This document shows positions 27,169 to 35,755 of a DNA stretch of 64,000 nt, piece after piece. Position 1 is the stretch's first letter, and the number at the start of each line of letters is the position of its first letter. The notes beneath the pieces are model-generated. The model was not told the DNA's origin, ran no database searches, and was given only the letters and a program-made list of their open reading frames with translations. Source of the stretch: Teichococcus vastitatis (GTDB lineage Bacteria; Pseudomonadota; Alphaproteobacteria; Acetobacterales; Acetobacteraceae); contig NZ_QXGS01000002.1 in NCBI RefSeq assembly GCF_003604215.1, positions 62,001 to 126,000 of the forward strand, given 5' to 3'. Made by a program: the position numbers and the translations under genes.

Positions 27169-27972
27169 TCAGCCGCGTACGGTCAGCACCAGCCGCCCGG
27201 CCATGGCCTCGCCAGGCTCCAGCACCCGCATGCTGCCCAGGGCGGCGAAGTGCGGCCGGTTGATCACGTCGGGAACGTGGCTGACCGGCTCCAGGCAGAT
27301 CACCGGCCGATCCTCAGGGGCGAAGAACTGCAGATTGCCGGCCCAGTCGCCCTCCGCGGCCAGGTGAAGGGACAGGTCGGGGCGGCGCAGCGCGGCCTCG
27401 CCCGTCCAGCCGGCGAAATGCCGGTCGATCCCCAGCCATTCGGACTCACCGCCATCCAGCCCCGGGGTGCTGAACGCTTCCACCGGAAGGCTGCGCGCAT
27501 CGGTGCGGAACGCCGAGCCGGTCCGCAGATGCACCGAGCAACCCGCCGGCCGCGCGAACCAGGGATGCCAGCCCAGCCCCATCGGGCATGGCTCCGCTCC
27601 CATGTTGCGCAGGCTGAGCGCCATCGCCAGCCCGGCCTCGCCCAGCGTGACCTGCAGCCGCGCCGCGTAGTGGAAGGGCGGGCGCGAGAGGGATTGCACC
27701 AGCACCGCGTCCTGGTCCAAGGCCTGTTCCACGGTCCAGGGCGCATCGCGCCCCAGCCCGTGCAGGGCGTTGCCCGCCGCCTCGTTCACCGGCAAGTCGT
27801 AGGTTTTGCCGTTCCAGGGGAAGCGGCCGCCATCCAACCGGTTGCACCAGGGCAGCATCCAGAAAGCGCCCTGCGCCGCCAGCAGGTCCCGCCCCCGATG
27901 CTGCAACAGGGTCAGGGACGCGCCGCGTTCCGGCGCCAGTTCCAGGCTCCAGGGACCTGCCGCGAGGCGCAT
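27169..27972 (-). CDS. Aldose 1-epimerase family protein
   Basis: 267 residues of the galactose-mutarotase-like fold. The expected histidine-containing motifs are GNALHGLGRDAPW and GLGWHPWFARP, and a conserved Glu near the end is in VICLEPVSHVPD. It would interconvert the anomers of an aldose or uronic acid. It follows the uronate dehydrogenase gene by nine bases, so a plausible job is to supply the beta-pyranose uronate that Udh oxidises. Start ATG at 27972. Confidence 0.83.
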   Translation of the reverse strand: MRLAAGPWSLELAPERGASLTLLQHRGRDLLAAQGAFWMLPWCNRLDGGRFPWNGKTYDLPVNEAAGNALHGLGRDAPWTVEQALDQDAVLVQSLSRPPFHYAARLQVTLGEAGLAMALSLRNMGAEPCPMGLGWHPWFARPAGCSVHLRTGSAFRTDARSLPVEAFSTPGLDGGESEWLGIDRHFAGWTGEAALRRPDLSLHLAAEGDWAGNLQFFAPEDRPVICLEPVSHVPDVINRPHFAALGSMRVLEPGEAMAGRLVLTVRG

Positions 27973-27981
27973 GACGGTCCC

Positions 27982-28827
27982 TCAGTCTTCCAGGGCGAAA
28001 GGATCGCGCGGGCTGGGCGTTGCGCGGCTGTAGCCGGTGCCGGTGTAGCCGCCGCCCTGGTAGCGCTCCACCACCGGATTGCCGGACAGCTTGTTCTCCA
28101 CCGCCGCGCGGTAATCCTCGGCGGTGTCCTCCGGCTCCCAGCCGATGCGGTCGCGGTGGTCGGCGCCCCAGAAGGTGGCCGGGTTGCGGCTGGCGCCCCA
28201 GACCACGGCGTGGCCAAGCTTGGGCGCCTCGATGAAGCGGGCGCAAAGCCGGGTCAGGTCGGCATAGGACAACCAGGTGGCCAGCATGCGCGCATCGGCC
28301 GGCTCCGGAAAGGAGCTGCCGATGCGGACATTGAGGTTCTCGACCCCGTGCTTGTCCCAGTACAGCCGGCCCATCAGCTCGCCATATGCCTTGGACAGTC
28401 CGTAGAAGCTGTCCGGGCGGAACTCGCAGGTGGCGTCGAGCCTGGCCTCGTTGCCCTGCGGCCGCTCATGGAAGCCGATCGCGTGGTTGGAGGACGCGAA
28501 CAGCACCCGCGCACCCTCCCGGCGCGCCGCCTCGTAGATGTGGTACAGGCCACGGATGTTGGGGCCGAGCACCGTTTCGAAGGCCTGATCGGTGGAACAG
28601 CCGCCGAAATGCAGAATGGCGCCGCAGCCTTCGGCCAGCTGCAGGATGGTGACGCCGTCATTCAGGTCGGCGCGCGTGAAGGTGGCGCCCTCCGGCAGCG
28701 CGTCCGGAAAGGGCGTCAGGTCGGTCAGGCGCAGGGTGTAGCCCTGCGCCGCCAGGTCGCGCGCCAGCACACGGCCGAGATTCCCCGAGGCGCCGGTGAG
28801 CAGGACAGGTTTCTGGGGAGCAGTCAT
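27982..28827 (-). CDS. udh: Uronate dehydrogenase (NAD-dependent epimerase/dehydratase family)
   Basis: 281-residue extended short-chain dehydrogenase. Rossmann motif LTGASGNLGRVLARDLAAQGYTLRLTDL is at residues ~11-38; the catalytic Tyr-x3-Lys is in YGLSKAYGE, preceded by the serine in FASSNHAIGFH. The region HFGGCSTDQAFETVLGPNI matches Udh, which oxidises D-galacturonate or D-glucuronate to the aldarolactone with NAD. The ATG at 28827 is preferred to an in-frame GTG five codons upstream. It lies 18 bases behind the TRAP large permease, which fits uronate uptake. Confidence 0.86.
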   Translation of the reverse strand: MTAPQKPVLLTGASGNLGRVLARDLAAQGYTLRLTDLTPFPDALPEGATFTRADLNDGVTILQLAEGCGAILHFGGCSTDQAFETVLGPNIRGLYHIYEAARREGARVLFASSNHAIGFHERPQGNEARLDATCEFRPDSFYGLSKAYGELMGRLYWDKHGVENLNVRIGSSFPEPADARMLATWLSYADLTRLCARFIEAPKLGHAVVWGASRNPATFWGADHRDRIGWEPEDTAEDYRAAVENKLSGNPVVERYQGGGYTGTGYSRATPSPRDPFALED

Positions 28828-28845
28828 CGGTTCGGATCCCACGGT

Positions 28846-30144
28846 TCAGGCGCCATAGCCGAGCAGCAGGCGCGGCAGGGTCAGAGACACCGCCGGCCAG
28901 TACGTGGTCAAGGCCAGGGCCAGCATGATCGCGAAGTAGAAGGGCAGGATGGTGCGCATCACCTGCTCGATGCGGATCTTGCCGATGGCGCAACCAACGA
29001 ACAGAACCGCGCCAACCGGTGGTGTCGTGAGCCCCATGCCCAGATTCATCATCATCACCATGCCGAACTGCACCGGATCCATGCCGATCTGCTGCACCAC
29101 GGGCAGGAAGATCGGCGTGGTGATCAGGATCAGCGCCGCCATGTCCATGACGCAGCCGAGCAGCAACAGGCACACATTGATCATCAGCAGGATGAGGATG
29201 GGATTGTCGCTGATCGCCAGCATGCCGCGCGTCAGCATGTCGGCGAAGCCGTACAGCGCCAGCAGATAGGCGAAGGCGGTCGCGGTGCCCACCAGCAGGA
29301 ACACCACCGCCGTGGTTCGCACGCTGGCGGCGACGGCCACCAGGAAGTTTTCCCAACTCAGGTTGCGGTACACCAGGAGCGTGACCAGCACAGCCCAGAT
29401 GGCGCCGAAGGCGGCGCTCTCGGTCACGGTGAAGACGCCGCTGAGCACGCCACCCAGGATGATCACCGCCGTCATCAGCCCGGGCAGCGCGTCGACAAAG
29501 GTCCAGGCGAGGTGGCGGAAACCGGCCCAGCCTTCGGACGGATAGCCCCGGCGCACCGCCACGACATAGGCGGCGATGCCGAGGCCGAGGCACATCATCA
29601 GGCCCGGCACGATGCCGGCGATGAACAGCGCCGTGACCGAGATGCCGCCGCCGGCCGCCAGCGAATACAGGATCATGTTGTGGCTGGGCGGGATCAGGAT
29701 GCCGGCAATGGAGGACGTAACCGTCACCGACACGGCGTAATCGACGCCGTATCCCTTGGCTTTCATGGCCGGGATCAGGATGGTGCCGGTGGCGGACGTG
29801 TCGGCAACCGCGGAGCCGGAAATGCCGCCGAACAGCATCGAGGTGGACACATCGACGATGCCGAGGCCGCCGCGCATCCAGCCCACCGCCGCGCCGGCCA
29901 GGCCGACCAGGCGGCGGGCAATGCCACCATGCAGCATGATCTCGCCGGCGAAGATGAAGAACGGGATGGCGAGCAGCGAGAACATGCTCATTCCCGCGGT
30001 CATCTGCTGGAACGCGACCGCCGGGCTCAGCCCTTCATACAGAAAGCCGCAAAGGGCCGCGAGGCCGAGGGTGAAGGCAACAGGCACGCCGGACACGATG
30101 CCGAGCACGAAGACGCCGAACAGGATGAGCAGACCGATTTCCAC
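28846..30144 (-). CDS. dctM: TRAP transporter large permease (DctM)
   Basis: 432 residues, about 12 hydrophobic helices. Family segments are SMFSLLAIPFFIFAGEIMLHGG, GGISGSAVADTSATGTILIPAMKAKGY, SSIAGILIPPSHNMILY and TVTESAAFGAIWAV. A GTG at 30144 is the start. It lies seven bases after the small permease gene, in a group with udh and the aldose epimerase, so uronates are the likely cargo. Confidence 0.92.
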   Translation of the reverse strand: MEIGLLILFGVFVLGIVSGVPVAFTLGLAALCGFLYEGLSPAVAFQQMTAGMSMFSLLAIPFFIFAGEIMLHGGIARRLVGLAGAAVGWMRGGLGIVDVSTSMLFGGISGSAVADTSATGTILIPAMKAKGYGVDYAVSVTVTSSIAGILIPPSHNMILYSLAAGGGISVTALFIAGIVPGLMMCLGLGIAAYVVAVRRGYPSEGWAGFRHLAWTFVDALPGLMTAVIILGGVLSGVFTVTESAAFGAIWAVLVTLLVYRNLSWENFLVAVAASVRTTAVVFLLVGTATAFAYLLALYGFADMLTRGMLAISDNPILILLMINVCLLLLGCVMDMAALILITTPIFLPVVQQIGMDPVQFGMVMMMNLGMGLTTPPVGAVLFVGCAIGKIRIEQVMRTILPFYFAIMLALALTTYWPAVSLTLPRLLLGYGA

Positions 30145-30151
30145 GAGGCGG

Positions 30152-30658
30152 CTACTCCAGATAGGCGCCGGCGCGCTGCGCCGTGCGTTGATGGTGATAG
30201 GCGAGCAGCACCTGTTCGATCGAGAACAGCACGATCAACGCCCCGCTGATGGTGATGGGCAGGTAGGTCCAGACCTGGCTGATGCCGAGCAGCGGGATGC
30301 GAATGCCAACCGAGGTTTCGATCAGTTCCCAGGACCATACCGCCATCGCCAGGCCAAACAGGCCCACAACAACATCGGAGGCGGTCTCCACCGCCCATCT
30401 GGCCCGCTCCGGCAGCGCCTCGCGGAAGCCGAGCACGGCGAGGTGAAAGCGCTCCCGCACGCCAACGGCGGCAACCGGCAGGGCGATGGTGACGATGGCG
30501 AGCGTGGCGGTGCGTTCCACCCAGGTCGGCGTGTCGTTCAGTACGTAGCGGCCGAACACCATCCAGCCCATGATGGCGATCAACCCGACCAGGGCGACGC
30601 CCGCGGCGGCGATCACGGCCTGCGACAACAGGTCGAGCAATCTGGAGAACAAGCGCAA
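30152..30658 (-). CDS. dctQ: TRAP transporter small permease (DctQ)
   Basis: About 168 residues with four hydrophobic helices; the family core is IMGWMVFGRYVLNDTPTWVERTATLAIVTIA. I place the start at the TTG at 30658 because GGGGAGA lies nine bases upstream; an in-frame ATG at 30688 is an alternative without a visible ribosome site. It lies between the solute-binding-protein gene and the large-permease gene. Confidence 0.83.
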   Translation of the reverse strand: MRLFSRLLDLLSQAVIAAAGVALVGLIAIMGWMVFGRYVLNDTPTWVERTATLAIVTIALPVAAVGVRERFHLAVLGFREALPERARWAVETASDVVVGLFGLAMAVWSWELIETSVGIRIPLLGISQVWTYLPITISGALIVLFSIEQVLLAYHHQRTAQRAGAYLE

Positions 30659-30737
30659 CTCAGGAAGTCTCCCCGGGCAAGAGATCATGCGCAGCATCGG
30701 GATGACGGGACGGCGGATGGCCCGCCGCCCCCGCCGC

Positions 30738-31721
30738 TCAGCGCGTCTCGCGGATCTGCTCGACCAGCTTGGCCATGCGCGGATCGGAAGCATACTTGTC
30801 GTAGACCGGCTTCATCATTGCCGCCCAGGGCGCACGGTCGGTGATCTCGGTCACCTGGGCGCCGCCCTTCACGACCCGGTCGCGGGAAATCTTCTCGCGC
30901 TCCGCCCAGAGTTGCCGCTGGTAGGTCGCGCTCTCGCGCGCCGCATCCTTCAGCAGCTTCTTGTCGGCATCGTTCAGCCGGCGCCAGCGTGTGGCGGAAA
31001 CGGCCAGGACCTCGGGCACGTTGGAGTGCTCGGTGGTGGCGAAGTACTTGGCGACCTCGAAGTGCCGCGTGCTCTCATAGGAGGGCCAGTTGTTCTCGGC
31101 CCCGTCCAGGACGCCGGATTGCAGGCTGGTGTAGACCTCGCCGAAGGGCAGAGGCGTCGGGTTGGCGCCGAGGGCCCGCATCAGGTCGATCCAGAGATCC
31201 GAGGTCTGCACGCGGATCTTCATGCCCTTCAGGTCCTCGGGCTTGGTCACCGGACGGCGCGTGTACATGCTGCGCGCGCCGGCGTCATACCAGGCCAGCA
31301 CGACGATGCCGGCCTTCTCCAGATCGGCCGCGATCTCGTCGCCCACCGGGCCATCGACCACCTTGTGCAGGTGATCCACGTCCCGGAACAGGAAGGGCAG
31401 CGTCAGCACCTGGGTGGAGGCCGCGAGGTTGTTCAGCGGGCTGAGGTTGAACTCGGCGAAATCAATCGAGCCGAGGCGCATCTGCTGGATGGCCTCATCC
31501 TGCTGGCCAAGCTGCGCCGAGTGATAGGGCCTCAACCGGATGCGGTTGTTGCTGCGTTGCGCAACCAGCTCGGCGAACCGATCCATGCCCTGGGACACGG
31601 GGTAATCCGGCGGATGGATGTTCCAGCCGCGCCATTCCTGCGCCTGCGATGGCGTCACGCTCCAGCTAAACACCATGGCTGCGGCAGCGACCGCTAATGT
31701 AATAAGACGTCGCGTCATCAT
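30738..31721 (-). CDS. dctP: TRAP transporter solute-binding protein (DctP family, uronate-type context)
   Basis: 327 residues with a Sec signal peptide (MMTRRLITLAVAAAAMVFS, then VTPSQAQE). The mature domain shows the DctP pattern: NIHPPDYPVSQGMDRFAELV at the start, LKGMKIRVQTSDLWIDLMRALGANPTP with the conserved Arg, and FGEVYTSLQSGVLDGAENNW. The ATG at 31721 has GGGGAGA upstream. It begins the minus-strand order P-Q-M-udh-epimerase. A galacturonate or glucuronate ligand is inferred from udh. Confidence 0.88.
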   Translation of the reverse strand: MMTRRLITLAVAAAAMVFSWSVTPSQAQEWRGWNIHPPDYPVSQGMDRFAELVAQRSNNRIRLRPYHSAQLGQQDEAIQQMRLGSIDFAEFNLSPLNNLAASTQVLTLPFLFRDVDHLHKVVDGPVGDEIAADLEKAGIVVLAWYDAGARSMYTRRPVTKPEDLKGMKIRVQTSDLWIDLMRALGANPTPLPFGEVYTSLQSGVLDGAENNWPSYESTRHFEVAKYFATTEHSNVPEVLAVSATRWRRLNDADKKLLKDAARESATYQRQLWAEREKISRDRVVKGGAQVTEITDRAPWAAMMKPVYDKYASDPRMAKLVEQIRETR

Positions 31722-31743
31722 ACGTCTCCCCTCAAATCTTGCT

Positions 31744-31779
31744 TGTTGTCAGCCTGAGCCGAAAAACCGGCTGTTGTCA
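31744..31779. promoter_or_regulatory. Direct repeat in divergent control region of dctP and amidase
   Basis: The 8-base sequence TGTTGTCA occurs at 31744-31751 and again at 31772-31779, 28 bases apart, with a small GCCG/CGGC inverted repeat between. On the minus strand the distal copy contains TTGACA, a good -35 match for dctP. No local regulator gene is adjacent. Candidate operator, by inspection only. Confidence 0.35.
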
Positions 31780-31862
31780 ATTTCCTGTTTCATCTCCCGG
31801 GCTTGCCGCGCGTCGCCCTGCGCCGCAGCATGCGATGCCTGTTCAGAGCCGGAGCCGTCCGC

Positions 31863-33221
31863 ATGCCGCATCGATCCAACAGTCTCCCCGCCGCCGCCGA
31901 GGCGCTGGCCTCCGGCCGGACCACGGCGGAAGCCCTGACGGAAGCCGCTCTCGAGCGCATCGCCGATCCTTCCGGGGAAGGGAGCCGGGCCTTTGTGGCC
32001 GTGCAGGCGGAGGCGGCCCGCGCCACCGCGCGCGCGATGGACGCGCTGCGCCGGGTCGGTCGCGCGCCGTCCCGCTGGGCGGGCATCCCGATCTCGGTGA
32101 AGGACCTGTTCGATCAGCAGGGCGTGCCCACCCGCGCCGGTTCGGTGGCGCTCGATGATGCCCCGCCGGCCGCGGCCACGGCGCCGGCGGTGGCGCGGCT
32201 GGAGAGGGCCGGTTTCGTGGTGCTGGGCCGCACCAACATGGTGGAATTTGCCTTCAGCGGCCTGGGCGTGAACCCACATCACGGCACCCCTCTCTCGCCC
32301 TATGACCGGGCCACGGGAAGGCTGCCGGGTGGTTCCTCGTCCGGCGCCGCGGTGGCGGTGGCCGATGGCATGGGCCTCGGCGCGCTGGGTTCCGATACCG
32401 GTGGCTCCTGCCGGGTGCCGGCGGCGCTGTGCGGCATCGTCGGCTACAAGCCGACGGCGCGGCGCGTGCCGCTGACGGGCGTGCTGCCGCTGTCTCCCAG
32501 CCTGGACAGCATCGGGCCGCTGGCCAACAGCGCCGGCTGCTGCGCCGTGCTGCACGGTTTCATGGCAGGGGCCGAGGCCAGCGAGCCGCCGACTGCCGCG
32601 TCGGTCGCCGGGCTGCGCATGGCGGTTCCCGAACACAGCTTCCTGTTCGAAGACCTGGAGCCCGCCGTGGTTGACGCCTTCGGGCGTGCCGTGGCGCGGC
32701 TGGAAGCGGCCGGGGCGCGGATCGTGCGCATCGACCTGCCGGAACTGGCGGAGATCCCGGCCGCCAATGCCAGGGGCGGCTTCGCGGCGGCGGAGTCCTA
32801 CGCCTGGCACCGCCAGCTCATCGCCGAGCGCGGCGATCGCTACGACCCGCGCATCATCGCCCGCATCCGCCGCGGTGCCGCGATGGACGCTGCGGATTAT
32901 CAGGACTTGCTGGCCGCGCGGGCGCGCCTCGTGGCCTCCGCCGCCGCCCGCATGGCCGGCTTCGACGCCGTGCTGTGCCCGACCACCGCGCTGACGCCGC
33001 CCGCCATTGCCGCCGTTCAGGATGAGGCGGAATACAGCCGCATCAATCTTCTGCTGTTGCGCAACACCGCTGCCTTTAACTTCCTGGATTCCTGCAGCAT
33101 CAGCCTGCCCTGCCACCGCGCGGGCGAAGCCCCCGTCGGCCTCATGCTGACCGGGCCCCATGACGGGGACGCCGCCCTGTTCGCCGTGGCCGCCGCGGTG
33201 GAGGCGGCGCTGGTGGAGTAG
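31863..33221 (+). CDS. Amidase-signature family hydrolase
   Basis: 452 residues. The Ser-cisSer-Lys triad is recognisable: Lys in GIPISVKDLFDQQG (about residue 79), the cis-Ser and nucleophile in PGGSSSGAAVAVADGMGLGALGSDTGGS (quoted here as two overlapping parts of the signature), followed by CRVPAALCGIVGYKPT. The family hydrolyses amides and ureas, such as allophanate, malonamate and carbamates; the exact substrate is unknown. The start ATG at 31863 matches the family's N-terminus. It diverges from the uronate TRAP operon. Confidence 0.87.
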   Translation: MPHRSNSLPAAAEALASGRTTAEALTEAALERIADPSGEGSRAFVAVQAEAARATARAMDALRRVGRAPSRWAGIPISVKDLFDQQGVPTRAGSVALDDAPPAAATAPAVARLERAGFVVLGRTNMVEFAFSGLGVNPHHGTPLSPYDRATGRLPGGSSSGAAVAVADGMGLGALGSDTGGSCRVPAALCGIVGYKPTARRVPLTGVLPLSPSLDSIGPLANSAGCCAVLHGFMAGAEASEPPTAASVAGLRMAVPEHSFLFEDLEPAVVDAFGRAVARLEAAGARIVRIDLPELAEIPAANARGGFAAAESYAWHRQLIAERGDRYDPRIIARIRRGAAMDAADYQDLLAARARLVASAAARMAGFDAVLCPTTALTPPAIAAVQDEAEYSRINLLLLRNTAAFNFLDSCSISLPCHRAGEAPVGLMLTGPHDGDAALFAVAAAVEAALVE

Positions 33222-33286
33222 GCGACAGCTTCCTGGCCTTCAGGGCTTCCCACCGCCCTCCGCAGCCGCTAAAGAGGGGCTGGCGA

Positions 33287-33363
33287 GGACCCGTAGCTCA
33301 GCTGGATAGAGCGTTGCCCTCCGAAGGCAAAGGTCGTACGTTCGAATCGTATCGGGTCCGCCA
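33287..33363 (+). tRNA. tRNA-Arg (anticodon CCG)
   Basis: 77-base cloverleaf with encoded CCA. Acceptor stem GGACCCG (33287-33293) pairs with CGGGTCC (33353-33359), followed by discriminator G and CCA. D-arm GCTC/GAGC, anticodon stem TTGCC/GGCAA with loop CTCCGAA (anticodon CCG, reads CGG), and TTCGAAT T-loop are all intact. It lies alone between the amidase and metallophosphoesterase genes. Confidence 0.96.
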
Positions 33364-33402
33364 TCTTCTCCATCGATGCCGATGGCGCTTCGGTCATGCG
33401 CC

Positions 33403-33918
33403 TCAGGACTTCCGGCTGCGTCGCCGGAAGCTGGCCATGATCTCCGGCAAGGTCACCGGGCGAAACGCCCAGGCATCCACACCGACATCGCATTGACGCG
33501 GCATGGGCGTCAGCCGGCCATGGCTGTGCCCGTGGAGGTTGACCGCTCCACGTCCCATGTTGCGCCAACTGCGGAAGGCGTAATGACACAGCACCAGTTG
33601 GTGGCGATCGATCTCCAACTCGGCATAGTGCTGCGTGCTCGACCAGCCGGACAAGCCGACGCAGCGTGCATCGTCATTGTTGCCAATCACTAGGTGCTTG
33701 CGGCCGGGCAGCCTGGACAGCAGGTCTTCCATGGCATCCTCCGATCGCCCGATCGCGAAGTCTCCCAGGTGCCAGACGTCGTCCTCCGGCAGGATGAGCG
33801 CCGTCCAGTGCTGCTCCATCGCCTCGTCCATCGCCGCAACCGAGGAGAAGGGCCGGCGGTAGAGCCCGCGCGCGCCGCCATGCCCGAAATGCGTGTCCGC
33901 CGTGAAGTAGGTCGCCAT
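33403..33918 (-). CDS. Metallophosphoesterase
   Basis: 171-residue calcineurin-like phosphoesterase. The metal-binding blocks appear in order: ADTHFGH at residue ~7, WHLGDFAIG, a GNNDD block, the histidine in VLCHYAF, and HGHSHG near residue 125. It probably hydrolyses phosphodiester or phosphomonoester bonds with two metals; the short form without extra domains is common in bacteria. Start ATG at 33918. Convergent with the tRNA. Confidence 0.85.
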   Translation of the reverse strand: MATYFTADTHFGHGGARGLYRRPFSSVAAMDEAMEQHWTALILPEDDVWHLGDFAIGRSEDAMEDLLSRLPGRKHLVIGNNDDARCVGLSGWSSTQHYAELEIDRHQLVLCHYAFRSWRNMGRGAVNLHGHSHGRLTPMPRQCDVGVDAWAFRPVTLPEIMASFRRRSRKS

Positions 33919-34030
33919 GCATCCTTTCCATGTGGACCGGCCTTCGCATCGCCCTCACGCGATTGTCGCGCGAGCCGCCGGGCATTCCTTGATAAACGTC
34001 CGGCTTTGTCGAGGATCCATAGCGCAGCCC

Positions 34031-34255
34031 ATGATGATGTCGCAGAGGCCACCGCGCCCCGCTTTCCTGATCCGGCTGATGAGCGTCGGCCTCCTCTTCG
34101 TGCTCGGTGCCGCGATCGCGTACAAGATCAAGCGCATGCTGCAGCTCAATGTCTTTCCCGATGTCGACATGGTGCCGGACGAGGAGTTGAAGGCGCTGCT
34201 GCATTACAACGAGGTGAAGGAAGCCGTGATCTGGTTCTTTCACCTGGTGTTCTGA
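34031..34255 (+). CDS. Small hypothetical membrane protein
   Basis: 74 residues: a basic N-terminus (MMMSQRPPRPAFLIRLM), one transmembrane helix at about residues 16-33 (SVGLLFVLGAAIAY), then a charged soluble tail ending in EAVIWFFHLVF. I do not recognise it. The codon third positions are GC-rich as in the neighbours. The first of three adjacent ATGs at 34031 is used; there is no clear ribosome site, so reality of the gene is uncertain. Confidence 0.45.
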   Translation: MMMSQRPPRPAFLIRLMSVGLLFVLGAAIAYKIKRMLQLNVFPDVDMVPDEELKALLHYNEVKEAVIWFFHLVF

Positions 34256-34684
34256 TCGCCCTCCACCGCACGGTTCCGACAGCTTTCTCGGCCTGAGGTC
34301 CTGACCTTGCATCAGGGAGTGATCCTGCGCCGCAGCCCCGATGCGCCGCCGTGTCACCGACCATCAAGGCGGCTTGCGACGGGGGCGGGATCCTGGACAG
34401 CATGATGCGCAGGATCCATCAGGCACCGGGCAGCGCATTTGCGTTCAACCGGCAATGGCCTGCGCGTGGCCCGGGTGCCTAAGCCTCCACCTGACACGGC
34501 AGCCAGGGTGCCGCAGATCCAGCACAACTCATCCTGGCGATCGGCCAGAATGCCAAGCTTGTGGTGCGTCCGACCAGAGTAAAGCGTTTTTCCATTCCGG
34601 AACCGGACGAATATATCCTGATCGACACACGAGCATCCGGTGCTGTCTTGACACGGCAAGCAACTTCATCTTGAGCGGAGACCC
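34256..34684. other. 429-base stretch without a supported gene
   Basis: No open frame with recognisable product. A minus-strand frame of ~100 codons at 34354-34659 contains several cysteines (CSCVDQD, CWICGT) but no ribosome site or family match that I can see. The segment around 34560-34680 is less GC-rich than its surroundings. It holds the promoter region of the gene starting at 34685. Confidence 0.4.
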
Positions 34685-35182
34685 ATGGCTCAACGGACCG
34701 GCCTCATGCGTGCGCTGTCGCGTGCTCCCCTCAACCTCCTGATCCCGGCAGCCCTGTTGATCCTGTCATCGCTCTGTTGCGGGGGGATTGTGAGCGTTGT
34801 GAGAACGGCGTTGGCACCACTGGGCGTTGTTCATCCCCAGCCGGGCCTGCGCCAGGAACTGGCCGCCACGGTGCGACGGATGAGCCCGTCCTTGCCAATG
34901 GTCATCCAACCTGGGTCCTATCTCGTGGCCATGTCGGCGCAGGAGAACCGGCTCAAATGCCGCAACGAAGCGACGTTTTCCCTGCCGTTCCGTGAACGCG
35001 ACGCCATCCTGCCGGAGATCGCCGAGGCGCAGCAGGCATTCGACTGCAGGACCTTCCAGGGCACCCTAGCCCGCGGGGTGGAGATCGAGCATCAGGTCAC
35101 GGATGCGACCGGCTTCACCTTTTCCACCCGCACCACGGCCGCCGATTGTGCCAGGCTGGCCCTGGCGCGCCTGTCCCACTGA
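34685..35182 (+). CDS. Hypothetical protein with N-terminal membrane anchor
   Basis: 165 residues. An N-terminal hydrophobic segment (LNLLIPAALLILSSLCCGGIV, residues ~17-37) suggests a membrane anchor or uncleaved signal; the remainder is probably periplasmic and has three spread cysteines (NRLKCRN, FDCRTF, ADCARLAL), two of which could form a disulfide. I do not recognise a family. Start ATG at 34685 follows GAGCGGAGAC. Neighbours give no hint of function. Confidence 0.55.
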   Translation: MAQRTGLMRALSRAPLNLLIPAALLILSSLCCGGIVSVVRTALAPLGVVHPQPGLRQELAATVRRMSPSLPMVIQPGSYLVAMSAQENRLKCRNEATFSLPFRERDAILPEIAEAQQAFDCRTFQGTLARGVEIEHQVTDATGFTFSTRTTAADCARLALARLSH

Positions 35183-35285
35183 AGCTCGGGCTTCCAGACA
35201 TCGCCTTCAGGCCGGCAGCAGCAACTGAACGGTCGGCCGCGTGGCTGAAGCAGTTAAAGTAAAAATGGTCGTTTGACTTCGCTGC

Positions 35286-35591
35286 TCAGCCAATCGGAGG
35301 CGGCAGCAGCCATTCCCGGCAATCGGCTTTCAACAATGAGCGCTGCGCCAGCTGGGAAATGTGATGCTCAAAGACGTGGATGACCGCGAAGAGCGCCGAG
35401 AGGCCCATAACAAACGAACCCATGCTCATCTTGGATGGCTCCAGCGTTTCCGCGATATCAAGAAGCGAACCGGTGGGCGAGTTTTTGCACATCCGGTTCA
35501 CCTGTAAACTTGGCAATCCCGAGTCAAACCAAAACGTGATCGAAACTTCTTCGAATTCAGCCGTCGAACACGTCAAATGCGGATCCGACAT
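35286..35591 (-). CDS. Small hypothetical protein in a lower-GC patch
   Basis: 101 residues beginning MSDPHLTCSTAEFEEVSITFW at an ATG with GGGGG six bases upstream. The C-terminal half has one hydrophobic stretch (MGSFVMGLSALFAVIHVFEHH). The frame has less G/C bias at third positions than neighbouring genes, and the next ~160 bases upstream are a gap. It may be a foreign or young gene. No family recognised; it could also be a chance frame. Confidence 0.45.
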   Translation of the reverse strand: MSDPHLTCSTAEFEEVSITFWFDSGLPSLQVNRMCKNSPTGSLLDIAETLEPSKMSMGSFVMGLSALFAVIHVFEHHISQLAQRSLLKADCREWLLPPPIG

Positions 35592-35755
35592 AGAACCCCC
35601 GAAGCAACTCCCACAGAAAGCAAGACAATTTCCGCCGAGCTTCCGGTTGCCACCGGAATATTGAACGTGTCTGCGGGCAGGCTTTGTTGGCCTGCGCCTG
35701 CGCCTGCACGCACGCGACGCCTGCTGAAGTATGATGTGAGACTCGGCGTAGCGTG

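Noticed and set aside
27043..30249. A plus-strand frame of about 1,068 codons
   Set aside because: It is entirely antisense to well-supported minus-strand genes (aldose epimerase, udh, dctM) and His/Gln/Arg rich, typical of high-GC shadow frames.
33222..33402. Integration site at the tRNA-Arg gene
   Set aside because: No integrase and no repeated 3' tRNA segment seen downstream; kept only as a caution for the 34-36 kb patch.
34354..34659. Minus-strand frame of 101 codons with several Cys residues
   Set aside because: No ribosome site or family features, and the frame starts and stops without relation to neighbours.
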